From Lichtheimia corymbifera B2541 (lineage: Eukaryota; Mucoromycota; Mucoromycetes; Mucorales; Lichtheimiaceae): a stretch of 31,934 nucleotides of DNA. Under the pieces are notes generated by a model. That model was given only the letters and a program-made list of their open reading frames with translations. It was not told the origin of the DNA and did no database searches. The translations under genes and the position numbers were made by a program. Below are positions 1 through 10,859 of this stretch, in pieces. The stretch lies in contig JNEU01000702.1 in the NCBI GenBank assembly GCA_000697475.1, positions 1-31,934 on the forward strand. The letters are read 5' to 3'. The stretch's first letter is position 1, and every line of letters starts with the position of its first letter.

Positions 1-309
1 ACAATGCGTCTCGCGTGATCATTATGAAGACGCACTCCACAGTTATTGGGGTAACTGGTGTTGACTAAACGTAGCAAAGTAGAGCGGTTTTCAGGTCGAG
101 AAGTGAAGTCGAAAAATACACTGGGACATGAGGCAGGAGAACCACCTAATTTCCAGACATTGGAATGAGTTGCATATTTACGGTCCTTGGGTGTCTTCAA
201 CGATTCACGAATCGAAGAAGGAGCACGCGTGGCTGCTGCATATGATGGTTTTTGAGGACTAAGTCGAGTGCCTGATTCCTTATCAGGCGATTTGTTTATT
301 TGCGCGAAA
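1..309. other. No gene recognised; left edge
   Basis: I see no supported gene or RNA here. No open frame has recognisable protein similarity. The sequence runs directly into the palindromic repeat block that begins near position 310. Confidence 0.4.
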
Positions 310-743
310 GACATACCGACGTTGATCGTGAAACTTGCAACCAAGGTGCGCTACACCGAGACGAGCAACTTTGTTCTATGAACGACCACACGTTTCATTG
401 TAAAGTTTAGAGATACAGCTATCTTTATGTTTTACATATGCTGTACGCGTAATGCTATATGGAGAGTGGCGTTTGTTCATTGGGAAGTATCATGCAAATG
501 AGCTGTGTTGCACAAAGAAGTCCGTCTGCATCTTCGGCTCTATCGGGGTCAACCTACTTGACAATAAACAAAGACCACTTTCCATATAGCACCACGCTTA
601 CAGCATATGTAAAACACAAAGATGCCCATAACTAAAAATTCTACAATGAAACGTGGGGTCTTCAATCGAACAAAGTTGCTCGTCTGGGTGTAGCGCACCT
701 TGGGTGCAAGTTTCACGATCAGCCTCGCAGATCTCAAAACTCG

Positions 744-820
744 CATTGTCATCACCAGCCTTGTCGAAAAAAAATCAAGAGGTCGTCCCAAGTTCCACTT
801 TGGCTGGTGGTGACATTGCG
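744..820. repeat. Fold-back segment, copy 1
   Basis: An inverted repeat, TGTCATCACCAGCC on the left and GGCTGGTGGTGACA on the right, encloses about 45 bp that includes an A8 run and TCAAGAGGTCG. The left arm carries one mismatch relative to the right. The same unit recurs at 2243-2324, so the two copies bracket the three or four main palindromes. Confidence 0.75.
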
Positions 821-2242
821 AAATTTGGGATCGGCGAGGTTGATCGTGAAACTTGCACCCAAGGTGCGCTTCACCACGACAAGTAACTTTGTTCTATGAA
901 AGACCCCACGTTTCATTGAAAAGTTTAGAGATACAGGCAGTTCTATGTTTTTACATATGCTGTAACCATGATGCTATATGGCAAGTAGCTTTTGTTCATT
1001 GTAAAGTAGGTAGACCCTGATAGAGCCGAAGATGCAGAGGGACGTGTTTGTGTAACACAGCTCATTTGCATGATACTTTACAATGAACAAACACCACTTG
1101 TCATATAGCGTCATGCTTTTCAACATATGTAAAAGCGTAAAAGTGCCTGTATCTAGTATTGGCAAGCTTGATCGCGAAACATGATTGACAAGGTGCGCTC
1201 CACCACGACGAGCAATATTGTTCTATGAAAGATCCCATGTTTCATTGTAAAGGTTAGAGATAAATGCACTTTCTCATTTTTACATATGCTGAAAAGCATG
1301 TTGCTATATGACAAGTGGTGTTTGTTCATTGTGAAGTAACTTGACGCTGATAGAGCAAAAGATGCGCAGGGGCGTGCTTGTGTGACACAGCTCATTTGCA
1401 TGATACTTCACAATGAACAAACACCACTTATCATAGGCGTCACCCTTTCAGCATATGTAAAAACGTAAAAGTGAATGTATCTAGGATTGGCAAGCGTGAT
1501 TGTGATACATGATTGGCAAGGTGCGCTCCACCACGACGAGCAACTTTGTTCGATTGAAGACCCCACGTTTCATTGTAAAGTTTAGAGATACAGGCACCTT
1601 TATGTTTTGCATATGCTGTAAGCATGGTGCTATATGACAAGTGGTCTTTGTTTATTGTCAAGTAGGTTGACCCTGATATAGCGGAAGATGCACAGGGCCG
1701 TGCTTGTGTGACACAGCGCATTTGCATGATACTTCACAATGAACAAACACCACTTGTCATATAGCATCATGGTTTCAGCATATGTAAAAACGTAAAAGTG
1801 AATGTATCTAGGATTGGCAAGCTGTATCGTGAAACATGATTGACAAGGTGCGCCCGATCACGACGAGCAATATAGTTCTATGAGAGAGCCCATGTTTTAT
1901 TTTAAAGTTTTGAGATAAATGCACTTTCTCGTTTTTACATATGATGAAAAGCATGATGCTATGACAAATGATGTTTGTTCATTATGAAGAAGCTTGACCG
2001 TGATAGAGCGGAAGATGCGCAGGGGCGTGCTTGTGTGACACAGTTCATTTGCATGATATTCACAATGAGCAAACACCGCTTGTTATATAGCATCATGCTT
2101 ACAGCATATGCAAAACATAAAGGTGCCTGTATCTCTAAACTTTGCAATGAAACATGGGCTCTTTCATAGCACAATATTGCTCGTCGTGGTGGAGCGCACC
2201 TTGGGTGCAAGTTTCACGATCGTCGTGGCCATTCTCAGATTC

Positions 2243-2324
2243 ACCCAATGTCACCACCAGCCTCCTCGAAAAAAAATTCAAGAGGTCGACAGCCGGATCC
2301 ACTTTGGCTGGTGGTGACATTGCG
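2243..2324. repeat. Fold-back segment, copy 2
   Basis: This is the second copy of the 744-820 unit. The arms CAATGTCACCACCAGCC and GGCTGGTGGTGACATTG are 17-bp perfect complements separated by an A-rich loop containing TTCAAGAGGTCGAC. A transcript of either strand could form a stable hairpin. Confidence 0.8.
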
Positions 2325-2510
2325 AAACCTGGGATTGGCAACCATGATCGTGAAACTTCTACGCAAAATACTTTCGGCCACGACGAGCAACTTTGTTCTA
2401 TGAAACAGTCCACATTTGATTGTAAAGTTTTGATATATGACTGTCTTTATGATTTACTTTTGTATGCTGTATGTGTCTTGTTCATTGTTAAATAGTAGCT
2501 TGACCCTAAT

Positions 2511-3100
2511 AGCACAAAAGATGCAGAGGGACTCGTGTAATGAAACTCATAGGGGCAAGGTTTGAAGGGTTCGTATTGATTGAGAGCGCATGATTGACAA
2601 TCCCTAAATAGTAAGGTCCGCCTATGATAGCATGGTTAACAAGCCAAAAAGTGATCAGTGCATCCAAGACTATGAGCGGTAATGGTATTGTTTGTCTCTA
2701 GGTTTCATTCTCATATAAGGCTATACATTCAAGGTGGATCATGCTGATAGTGCAGTTGTCATAGGTAAGCATTATGATGTATGTGCTTGTGCCACAGAGC
2801 TCATCCTTTTTTATGTAACCGTAATGATTCAAGCTTACAATGGATCAAGCTTCCGTAACAAGCAGTGTTGATGTTGGGTACCATTACTATGGATTTATTA
2901 ACATTGAAAATACAGGCGTCTATCAAAACATGTATACAATCAGTTATTGGCACTACCCATCGTCTAATCAGCATATGAACATGAAGCTTTAATGAATTAA
3001 TATGACAGAAAGAACAAGAGCGTCTCGACCTTCAAATTTCTATCCTTCCTTTCCTTCCAGATGCCAACCAGAGGATCACAAAGAATCAGCAGGTGTCGTT
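2511..3100. other. Gene-free spacer
   Basis: AT-rich DNA without a supported gene, tRNA or clear repeat. It separates the palindrome array from the dispersed repeat starting near 3103. Confidence 0.4.
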
Positions 3101-3102
3101 GT

Positions 3103-3965
3103 GTCATTGTATTCTTGTTGGTTGCTGCCGTCATAGCCTCTCATCCATGATTGTAAAAGTAGCTGTTACATGCATTAACTTGAATGTTGCAATATCATCC
3201 ATGGTGGCAAATCCTTTCTTGTCAAAGATATAAGCCCTCGTTTCCATGCCATCCACCTCATCCAATCCATCATCATCCTCAGCCGTATCCACGTGTTCGT
3301 TACTGCTGACGACGAGCCAAGTAGCCAAAGCAACATTTCAGGATTCCACATTACTGCACTTGATTGCATCCATCCATCCAAATCCAATATGTTGGTTGAA
3401 GATAGCCTTGTGATCGCTGCTGATATGCTTCTTTTTTCATCCAAGTGTTGATCTCTCTCTTTCTTGGTCATTTTCAGTGCAGCTCAACAAGGCGAAGAGT
3501 GCTTGTATTGCGGGATACTTGATAGCTGATATGGGACCATCCATTAGAAGTCGTATGCGTCATAGCAAGTTGCCACACGTAAATAAAGCAGCTTTTATAC
3601 AATGGCTATCAGCTGCCCACGTGAAGAGGCCGCAAGTAACTTGAGACAAAGGAGACCTTGCTAATGGCAGCTGCTGTTACGGGATGGTTGTGGCAGAGGA
3701 GCGTGTTGTAGTAGTAGAGTGTCAAGATTGTGAACGCTGTTTGAGAAGTCATTGCTCATAGTAGCTGCTGCAATGAATGCTGTTTCGTTTTGATTGCGGC
3801 AGAGGAGTGTGCAAGACATTGTGTGCTTTCAAGAAAGGCGTGTGTTGAAGTGGGGTGCACACGCCATACAGTTGCCGTTTAGTCAAAGACAATCGGATCA
3901 AGACAGGTGCAGCATTGACATGATGGGTTGAAGCAGGACAATCGTTCGCAGGTTGTAGTCGTACT
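3103..3965 (-). repeat. Dispersed repeat, left copy, with promoter-like core and short ORF
   Basis: This stretch aligns by eye with 31156-31934 in the same orientation. Shared blocks include GTGTCATTGTATTCTTG, TTGGTTGCTGCCGTCAT and, at the far end, ATTGACATGATGGGTTGAAG and GCAGGACAATCGTT. Both copies carry TATAAAAG on the minus strand (here 3592-3599), followed about 120 bp downstream by an ATG. The minus-strand ORF from 3471 to 3175 (98 residues) starts MTKKERDQ and holds SISAAIT and STNILDL, which reappear in the right copy (ITWLVSTNILDL), but the frames are not kept in common afterwards. It could be a non-autonomous mobile element, or a pair of decayed or spliced small genes. No function is proposed. 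Confidence 0.75.
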
Positions 3966-4079
3966 TGAATGGGGCAACGGCTGAACTGAGAAGAGGGAAG
4001 CAGCTGGAAGTGGAAGAGGTGGATCAGGCGCTGTCAGACAAATCCATGAACATTATATATTAATCCAAGATCTTGAGAT

Positions 4080-4765
4080 TGCTCACCTTGACCTCAAACT
4101 TGGTCAGAATATGCTCTCGGGCATGCTGATCAACTTTGTCTTAATAAAGAACCCACACTTCATTGAAAAATTTCGAATGGGAGGGCATAATGTGGGATTG
4201 ACTATAACGGACGGAAATTGGGAAAGCGCCGGATTTATGAAAAAGTCATTTACTATGTATTATCTTGCGATTCCTCATTTCAAGCTTGAAACTTGGTAAG
4301 CAGGTTCGCTGGGTCATGCTGATCAACTCCATTCATTTAAAAACCGTATGCTTCATTATGATGTTCCAATGAATCCGACGGTCCAAATATAGGAGAGACG
4401 TTGGTCGGACGGAGCGCAAGTAGGGTGTATAGTGGACACCCCCGCGGTTGTCGAGCTCCATTGTGAAACTTGGTCAGGCCGAGGGCTTCGACATGCTGAT
4501 CAACTCCATTCAAATAAAAACCACATGCTTCATTATGAAGTTTTAAATGCGGACGTCCGACGATGAACAGACGGATGTATATGTAGGGCAGGACGGCCCA
4601 TAACCTCGAGGTTGCCCACCACAAACTTGAAACTTTCACACAAGGTGCTCTAGGATATGCTGATCAATTCGGTTCTCATAAAGACGTCATGCTTCATAAT
4701 GAAAATTTAGAATGGGAGGGTGTAATGTGGGGTTGACTATGATGGACGGAAATTCCGTAACCGTC
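4080..4765. repeat. Four-copy diverged tandem repeat, about 150-190 bp units
   Basis: Four related units begin near 4080, 4285, 4460 and 4625. Each holds, in order, an element like CTTGAAACTTGGT, CATGCTGATCAACT, AAAGACC-like bases and CTTCATTATGAA. Units 1 and 4 also share GAATGGGAGGG, AATGTGGG and TTGACTAT followed by GGACGGAAATT. The layout GAAACTT, AAGGTGC, TTCT(A)TAAAGAC, TTCAT resembles the linker of the 310-2510 array, so the two blocks are probably distant members of one repeat family. No coding function is visible. Confidence 0.7.
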
Positions 4766-4986
4766 CGAATTCATTGAATCTACTCATACATGAAGTGGGA
4801 TCGAGGTTGTTGGTGCTGGTGTACTTGTCAATCGAGGTGCAAATACTTATTAATGGATAGTTGTGAAAGGAATGAGCCGGGATAAGTATAATAAAAAAAG
4901 AGGGGAAACGCTATTAAGCAGACTAATGAGTTATGGTATGGTTTCATTTGCATGATTGATGCGCCACATTATCGGTTTTATGTCTT

Positions 4987-7002
4987 TTATAGGATGTATC
5001 TGTAATCCGGATGCTGTGATAGATATAGGTTAGCAACCTACAAATATATCATCAATGGATATCACAATACTTACGTTATCACAAAGATCAGTGCCCTGAC
5101 ACGCAGCCATATATTCTTCGTGGGTCATGGCGTCTCGTCGCTTATTCTCCCGATAAAGACCCCACTTTGTGCCAAGAATTAAAAGACATGTCACTCCCAT
5201 AAACACGGCACAGATTGTGTGTCCTCGAATGTATCGTGGGGCGTCATCAGCTCGATATAGTTGACCTCCAATCACGCCGCCTAAATTAGCCTGAGGATTA
5301 TATGCGTATCAATAGAGAGCTTATCAAAGTAGTTCCAAGTGCATACATACCATCATTGTGAATACGGCAATTACCACTGCTCGCTTAGTCCTTCCACCTT
5401 GGTTATTGTTCATCCATGCAGTGTTAATGCTCAATGGGAAAATTCCACAGCCAACAATGATTGCTGCAATATAATGACCGACAACAGGAACGTCCTCTCC
5501 CAAAGTTGCTAGCAGGATGTAGCCAATCATGCCCACGAGACTGATTGCTGTCAAATGAAATCCACGCTCCAAAAACTTATCCGAGGTATATGCTGTGATC
5601 ACCGTCAAAACAAAACCTCATGACACCGTCGTTTTAATACTTTTGCTCCTATACCGTCATGATCATTGCTCTCGACTTACCAACGCCATAAGGTGGAGCA
5701 GACATAAGCTGAGCACTGAGACTACTATAGCCCATGCCCACCACGATCGTGGGCAGAAACATAGCATACGCATACATGCATGTAGCTGACAAGAGATAAA
5801 TGCTACCAAACGCATACATTTTCCAATCAGTGAACGCCATGCGTACTTGCTTCCAAGAAAAATGCTTTTCTCTTGACGGAGAATCATGTTCGATAAGCTT
5901 TGTAACTTTTTCTTGCTCGTCGAGTGTCAAGACTATTACAAAGATATATATCAAATCAGAATTGATTGAGGTATGTGTATTCTGAAGGACTTACATTTGC
6001 ATGTCTCTGGGTAGTCGGGCAAGAGAAAGTAGACGCATATCGCTATCACCAATGTAGGGATAGCTTCGATAATAAAGATCCATTGCCATCCATGCAAACC
6101 TTGGAGGCCATCCATATGCATGATTCCGTATGCCTGTTGTGTAACGTTGCGTGTGTTTATATTGAAACGCTCCCTTTTATGCCTGCTATCCTTGTGCTGG
6201 TACTTACTAATACGCCACCGAATGCCTAAATTTCACATTGACTCATTAGACACAAGCATACAAGCATGAGAGAAATAAAATAAATGCAAATAGACTTGCC
6301 CCTGCAAGGTTGGATGCCGAACTTGTAGCCAATGCTGTACGTAGACCTTGTACTTTTCTAGGGTACCATACTGATAGCAGGTAGACAACAGCCTATTCAC
6401 TCGGTTATTAAATTTGTAATCAGATCAACCGAAAAGTCCGATATCTCACTGGATAAAGGCCTGCTTCCGCTAGGCCCAGGAAGAATCTTGCGGCAAGTAA
6501 ACCACTGCCGTTTTTGACTGCTGCCATGGCTGCTGTGATTGTGCCCCACGTTATCATGATGGCTGCGATCCAACGTCTTGGTCCAAGAAATTTGAGCATT
6601 AAATTTGATGGCACGTCAGCAATGACCTGGTATATGAATTATGAAATAGTGCGGGGTAGTTGGTAAAACGCTTGATGGAGGAGAAGCCACCGAAAATGAA
6701 CCATCATCCCAACCACTTACATAACTGATAAAGAAGATGGATACCGCCCAGTTGTACATGTCATCGCTCATACCTAGGTCTTCAACTAATCCAGCCACTT
6801 TGGCATTGGCGATATTAACACGGTCAAGGAAGGAGCAGATATACAATAAAGCGATAAAGGGTATAATGCGAAGATCGATCTTAAAAAAGAGCCGTCGAGC
6901 TTCTTTTCGATCTGGCAGCAATGATTCATCCTCCACGTGCCCTGATTTGACTTCGGATAGGTTTGGTGGTTGCCGTTGCTGTGTATCGCTATTATGATCC
7001 AT
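4987..7002 (-). CDS. MFS permease, Dal5/allantoate (anion:cation symporter) family, paralogue 1
   Basis: A predicted plasma-membrane proton symporter for an organic anion. Allantoate, nicotinate, vitamin and dipeptide carriers all belong to this family, so the substrate is open. Nine exons: 7002-6721, 6626-6450, 6392-6300, 6225-6208, 6133-5995, 5932-5681, 5616-5351, 5290-5075 and 5013-4987, giving 489 residues. Family hallmarks are RRLFFKIDLRIIPF, LLYICSFLDRVNIANAK, PSNLMLKFLGPRRW, AARFFLGLAEAGLYP, VWYPRK, AYGIMHMDG, HGWQWIFIIEAIPT, LPDYPET and the tail HPDYRYIL. The ATG at 7002 places a normal hydrophilic N-terminus of about 40 residues before the first membrane segment; an in-frame ATG at 7098 is less likely. 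Intron 3 begins GCAAGT rather than GT. Exon 4 is only 18 nt. It is divergent from paralogue 2, about 2 kb away. Confidence 0.9.
6208..6225 (-). other. 18-nt microexon (permease 1, exon 4)
   Basis: The exon encodes AFGGVL, flanked by TTTAG on the 5' side and GTAAGT on the 3' side. Exons of the same length and phase, encoding AFGGLA and AFGGVL, occur at the same place in permeases 2 and 3. Confidence 0.85.
6226..6299 (-). other. Non-canonical GC-AG intron (permease 1, intron 3)
   Basis: On the minus strand the exon ends GCAGGG and the intron begins GCAAGTCT and ends TTTAG (74 nt). No GT donor nearby restores the frame, while GC gives the conserved residues AG joined to AFGGVL. GCAAGT is the usual donor of GC-AG introns. 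Paralogue 2 has the same donor at the same codon. Confidence 0.8.
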
Positions 7003-8984
7003 ATGATGTTTCGCTCCCCGGGGCTGGTGAGTAATAGTGACGGGTGAAAGGGACGAAAAAGAAAGATGTTGCATTGGCCAAACCTGCCACACAGGCATTT
7101 GTTTGGCAAGGTTAAAAGTCCACTTGTCGCCCGTGAAACCATAACATCGTCACGTGCCTGTTTGGCCCTGGTTGCTATGATGAACGTTTGATTGTCCGCT
7201 ACACGACCCTGAATGGGTGTTTCCCATCACAGAGGAAAAAAAAAAAGTTCGGTAGCACTGTTGGTTCGGTATGAGTGGTGATCATCCAAAACACTCATAA
7301 TGGATCCCTCAGCCTTGCATCACATACAAGATAAAGTTGTAAATCCATAGTATTGGTACATGAGTCGACAAGGACGAATACTAGGTTGATGCCAAAGCCC
7401 TAGTTGCATCAGTTTTGGTGATGGCATAGCCATTTCATAGATAGGGTCTTAGCTATTTACTCTCAGCATTAGGTCCCTTTGAGCTTTATCTATCTTTGCC
7501 CAAGGACAAGAACCCCAAGTAGATATCCTCAGCCACTTTGGTGTTACTATCTAGTCGATCCAGATGGAAGATGCAAGCCTACATTATGCATGATCTATTC
7601 ACCGCGGATATCACAATCCCGAGATCCCTTTTTTGTTATTTGACCATTGCCATATCAATAAGCAGCTGTTTTTATTTTTGTATAGGTGGCATGGAGGTAT
7701 ATGGTTCAATAGATTTTGCATAAGATCGGAATGGTAAAAGAGACAATGAAAGTGTCATTATTATCACGGAGATACACGCAACATAAGGTCACTAGCTACA
7801 AAGAAAGAGACAATGACTAAGACACATGTACCAAAAGGGTATCATCGTTGCTTGCTGGCGAAGTTAGGCTTTGGAAGAATGAATTTAACCGACGCCGGCT
7901 CTGCAACTCGTTTGTCGCCTTTCTCCACCGACGTCTTCACACTACAATGGCGATACGGCATTCAATTCAGCGCTACTCTTGACTCTGATGCACCAACATG
8001 CGACGGCGAAATATAGCAACAACTCATCGGGATGCGGGTTAGACAGCATGTGTTTTGGATCGACAGCGGCTTCTACGTGTGTAGCAAATGACAAGTACTC
8101 CAAGGCAGCTGTGGGGATGCAGCAGTAGACTCTCATCGCTACACGCGACTGGAGCTTATCCACATAGCTATCACCAAGGAATGAGGGCGTTACCGCTTTT
8201 GCTGGCAACATACGTATCAACAAGCACCAACGTTTCGATTACTTGAAGGTCAACGAGGGATCCAGCCATCAGCATACGTTATCTTTAGCATGTTTCATAA
8301 CTAGCATGTCAAAGCATTATCAATAACAACTCAACATGTTTCAAGACAACACTACTTTACTATCAATGAGGATGCAAAACATAGCACCATTTGACATCAT
8401 TTGTGCAAATATCGATGGTATCCTCGTGCACAGGCGTTGAAGTGATATTCCATTGCCAAGTTCCTTTTTATTATATCGAGAGATTTCGAGTGGTCCAAGT
8501 GTTAATGATGATGGATCTTCGGCACAGGAGGGAGGGAATGCAGCTGTGAAAGCCATACATGAAAGAGAGTGCTTATGAATAAAGTTTGATATATATGTAA
8601 GCATAACCCAACGATGCAGGTACACATTTTCGATCAGTAAATATGAGGGAAGGACGCAATCTCTTTGAAAATCGTGGTATGTCGTGTTGACATGGAAACC
8701 TTGATCATCTTGGTTACGAAGGTTCGGATGCATTATCCGCTCATGCAATTTGGATGTTTTGCATAAGACAAACGGGATGAGTGTGATCGGCTGTTGATGA
8801 CTGAACCTGAATATATTGCATATCAAACTAAAGAATGGTTAAGATGAGCATGCATGTAAGTGCCAAATAAAGGAGAACAGCTGCATTATGAGCAGCAGCA
8901 TGCTTGAAGTTCCTGTTGGACGTATCCGTGGCATATATATATCATCACTCCCTTTATCCACTTGCAGTTGTTTACCTTTCCAGC
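7003..8984. other. Intergenic region between divergent permeases
   Basis: This presumably holds the promoters of both divergent permease genes. A poly-A run lies at about 7233-7245. Two minus-strand open stretches, 8223-7942 (93 residues) and 8826-8341 (161 residues), do not resemble a family I know. A higher-GC patch at about 7840-8270 has partly coding-like composition in more than one minus-strand frame and might be a decayed gene fragment. I found no tRNA or clear repeat. Confidence 0.4.
8934..8941 (+). promoter_or_regulatory. TATA-like element of permease 2
   Basis: An ATATATATAT run lies about 45-50 bp before the ATG at 8985. The position and composition fit a core promoter TATA element; it is inferred, not tested. 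Confidence 0.45.
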
Positions 8985-10859
8985 ATGGACGACAACGTCT
9001 ACCCTATTTACAGCTCATCAGAAAGAAAAACACAACATGTGGATAACGCATCAATACTGGATCAAAAAGAGAAAAGACGCCTGTTTTTCAAATTGGATCG
9101 TCGGATTATACCTTACCTTTCTCTTTTGTATCTTTGCTCATTTCTTGACCGAGTAAATATTGGCAATGCCAAAATTGCTGGTATTGTTGATGATCTTGGT
9201 ATGAGCGAAAGTATGTTCAACTGGGCACTGTCAATCTTTTTTATCGGTTACGTACGTTGTTGGAATAAGCAACCTTAACCCACGCACTCGGTAAAATGCC
9301 AACCAAACAAGCATAGGTCATCTTTGAGGTCCCTGCCAACTTACTCCTAAAGCTTATGGGCCCACGGTACTGGATTAGCTTAATCATGCTCGTGTGGGGT
9401 GTCGTTATGGCTGCCATGGCTGCCTGCAAAAATGGACCCGGCTTACTGGCTGCAAGATTCTTTCTGGGTTTGGTTGAAAGCGGCTTATTTCCAGTAGAGT
9501 ATATGATGGATATAAGGTATTTATGTAAGATTTCTAAGCACATGGTTTATGTGTAGGGAATTGCCTTTTATTTATCGGTGTGGTATCCTCGACGTAATCA
9601 GACTGTGCGAATCTCCATGGTGTGGGCGTCATCCACAATTGCAGGGGCAAGTGTCTCCTTAAATAATACCTATCCTTATTCGTCGTAATCTTATGCTTAT
9701 GATAGGCCTTTGGTGGTTTGGCGGTAATGAAATTATGTATATTCTTCAGCAACCCGGCGTGTATAACCAACCTGCCTTGTTTCATCATAGGCATACGGGA
9801 TCATGTATATGGATGGCATTCAAGGTTTACATGGATGGCAATGGATATTCATTTTGGAAGCATTGCCCACCCTGTGTTTGACCATTGTCACTTTTTTTTA
9901 CTTACCAGACTACCCTGAAACATCGACCTGTGAGTAATGCATGATAATGCAGTACTAAATAAGGTGGCACTAATACCCGTTTAGTTTTATCTGCCTCAGA
10001 GAAGGAGGCTGTTATCCACCTAATCGATCAAGATTCACCAGCCAAAGAGAAACATTTTTCTTGGAGACAAGTCGTCATGGCATTGACGGATTGGAAGATG
10101 TATGCTATTGGATCGATCCAGCTATGTATAGCTACGTGCATGTATTCGTTCAGCCTTTTTCTCCCATCCATCATTGTTGGTATGGGATACAACAACATAC
10201 ACGCTCAGCTCATGTCAGCTCCCCCTTACGCTGTTGGTAATGTGTGGTGCTTCTATATATACCCACAATGAAAATCTCATTATTGGTGCTATAGCATGTA
10301 CTATGACAATGCTTTGTGCGTATACCTCAGACAAGTACGTGGAGCGTGGATATCATGCTGTCGTTAGTTGTTTAGTCGGCATGATTGGTTATATCATGCT
10401 TGCCACGCTCCAAGATCGCAACAATGCTGTCTTGTATGTTGCATCCATTATTGCAGCCTGTGGCATATTCCCTGTGCTTTCACTCACAGTTGCTTGGAAC
10501 TCCAACAATCAAGGTGGGCACACGAAGCGTGCTGTAGCTATCGCATTTGTTTCAGGAATGGCCAACTGTGGTGGAATCATAGGCGCTCAAATATATCGAG
10601 CTGAGGACGCACCAGAGTACATACATGGTCACATTATATGCGCTGCTATGATGGGTGCAGCGTGTGTCTTATCATTTTTGACGAAGATGGCGCTTGCTCG
10701 GGAAAACAAGAAACGCGATACAATGACACCGCAGGAACATGCAGCTGCATGTGAAGGCAAAGATTTATGTGATAAGGTATGTTCATAAATTACATTGATG
10801 CTTGGTTACCCACATTTATTTCCTGTTTGTAGCATCCGGATTTTAGATACATTCATTGA
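8985..10859 (+). CDS. MFS permease, Dal5/allantoate family, paralogue 2
   Basis: A predicted plasma-membrane organic-anion:proton symporter and the closest relative in the window of the minus-strand permease at 4987-7002. Eight exons: 8985-9251, 9317-9493, 9557-9646, 9706-9723, 9791-9929, 9985-10236, 10295-10776 and 10833-10859, giving 483 residues. It shows KLDRRIIPYLSLLYL, CSFLDRVNIGNAK, VPANLLLKLMGPRYW, GLVESGLFP, LSVWYPRR, AYGIMYMDG, HGWQWIFILEALPT and the tail HPDFRYIH. Exons of 177, 18, 139 and 252 nt and the last exon of 27 nt match paralogue 1 exactly; its 482-nt exon equals that gene's exons 7 plus 8 (266+216), so one intron is absent here. Intron 3 is GC-AG. An ATG at 8904 lies upstream, but 8985 follows a TATA-like run and gives the normal N-terminus. 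Confidence 0.9.
9647..9705 (+). other. Non-canonical GC-AG intron (permease 2, intron 3)
   Basis: The exon ends GCAGGG; the intron starts GCAAGTGT and ends GATAG (59 nt). Splicing here joins the residues AG to AFGGLA. Using GT two codons away breaks alignment with the family. It is the counterpart of 6299-6226 in paralogue 1. Confidence 0.8.
9706..9723 (+). other. 18-nt microexon (permease 2, exon 4)
   Basis: The exon encodes AFGGLA between GATAG and GTAATG. Its length and phase are shared with both paralogues. Confidence 0.8.

Larger units (their letters stand above)
310..2510. repeat. Tandem array of imperfect palindromes, about 328-bp period
   Basis: The block contains five imperfect palindromes at about 428-615, 949-1135, 1278-1464, 1603-1791 and 1934-2115. 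Each has arms of about 60 bp (core GACAAGTGGTGTTTGTTCAT and its complement ATGAACAAACACCACTTGTC) around a spacer of about 65-70 bp. In the last four copies the spacer motif CTCATTTGCATGATA recurs at about 1060, 1389, 1717 and 2043, giving a 326-329 bp period. Between palindromes lies a linker with motifs such as GTGAAACTTGCACC, CACCACGACGAGCAA and CGTTTCATTGTAAAG. The spacer of the first palindrome lies in the opposite orientation. A half copy lacking its right arm follows at about 2420-2530. Short open frames here are overlapping, unlike known proteins and an effect of the repeat. Whether this is a mobile element, satellite or subtelomeric repeat cannot be decided from this window. Confidence 0.85.

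Noticed and set aside
653..2495. Many short frames in the left repeat block
   Set aside because: They overlap on both strands, recur with the repeat unit and match no protein family.
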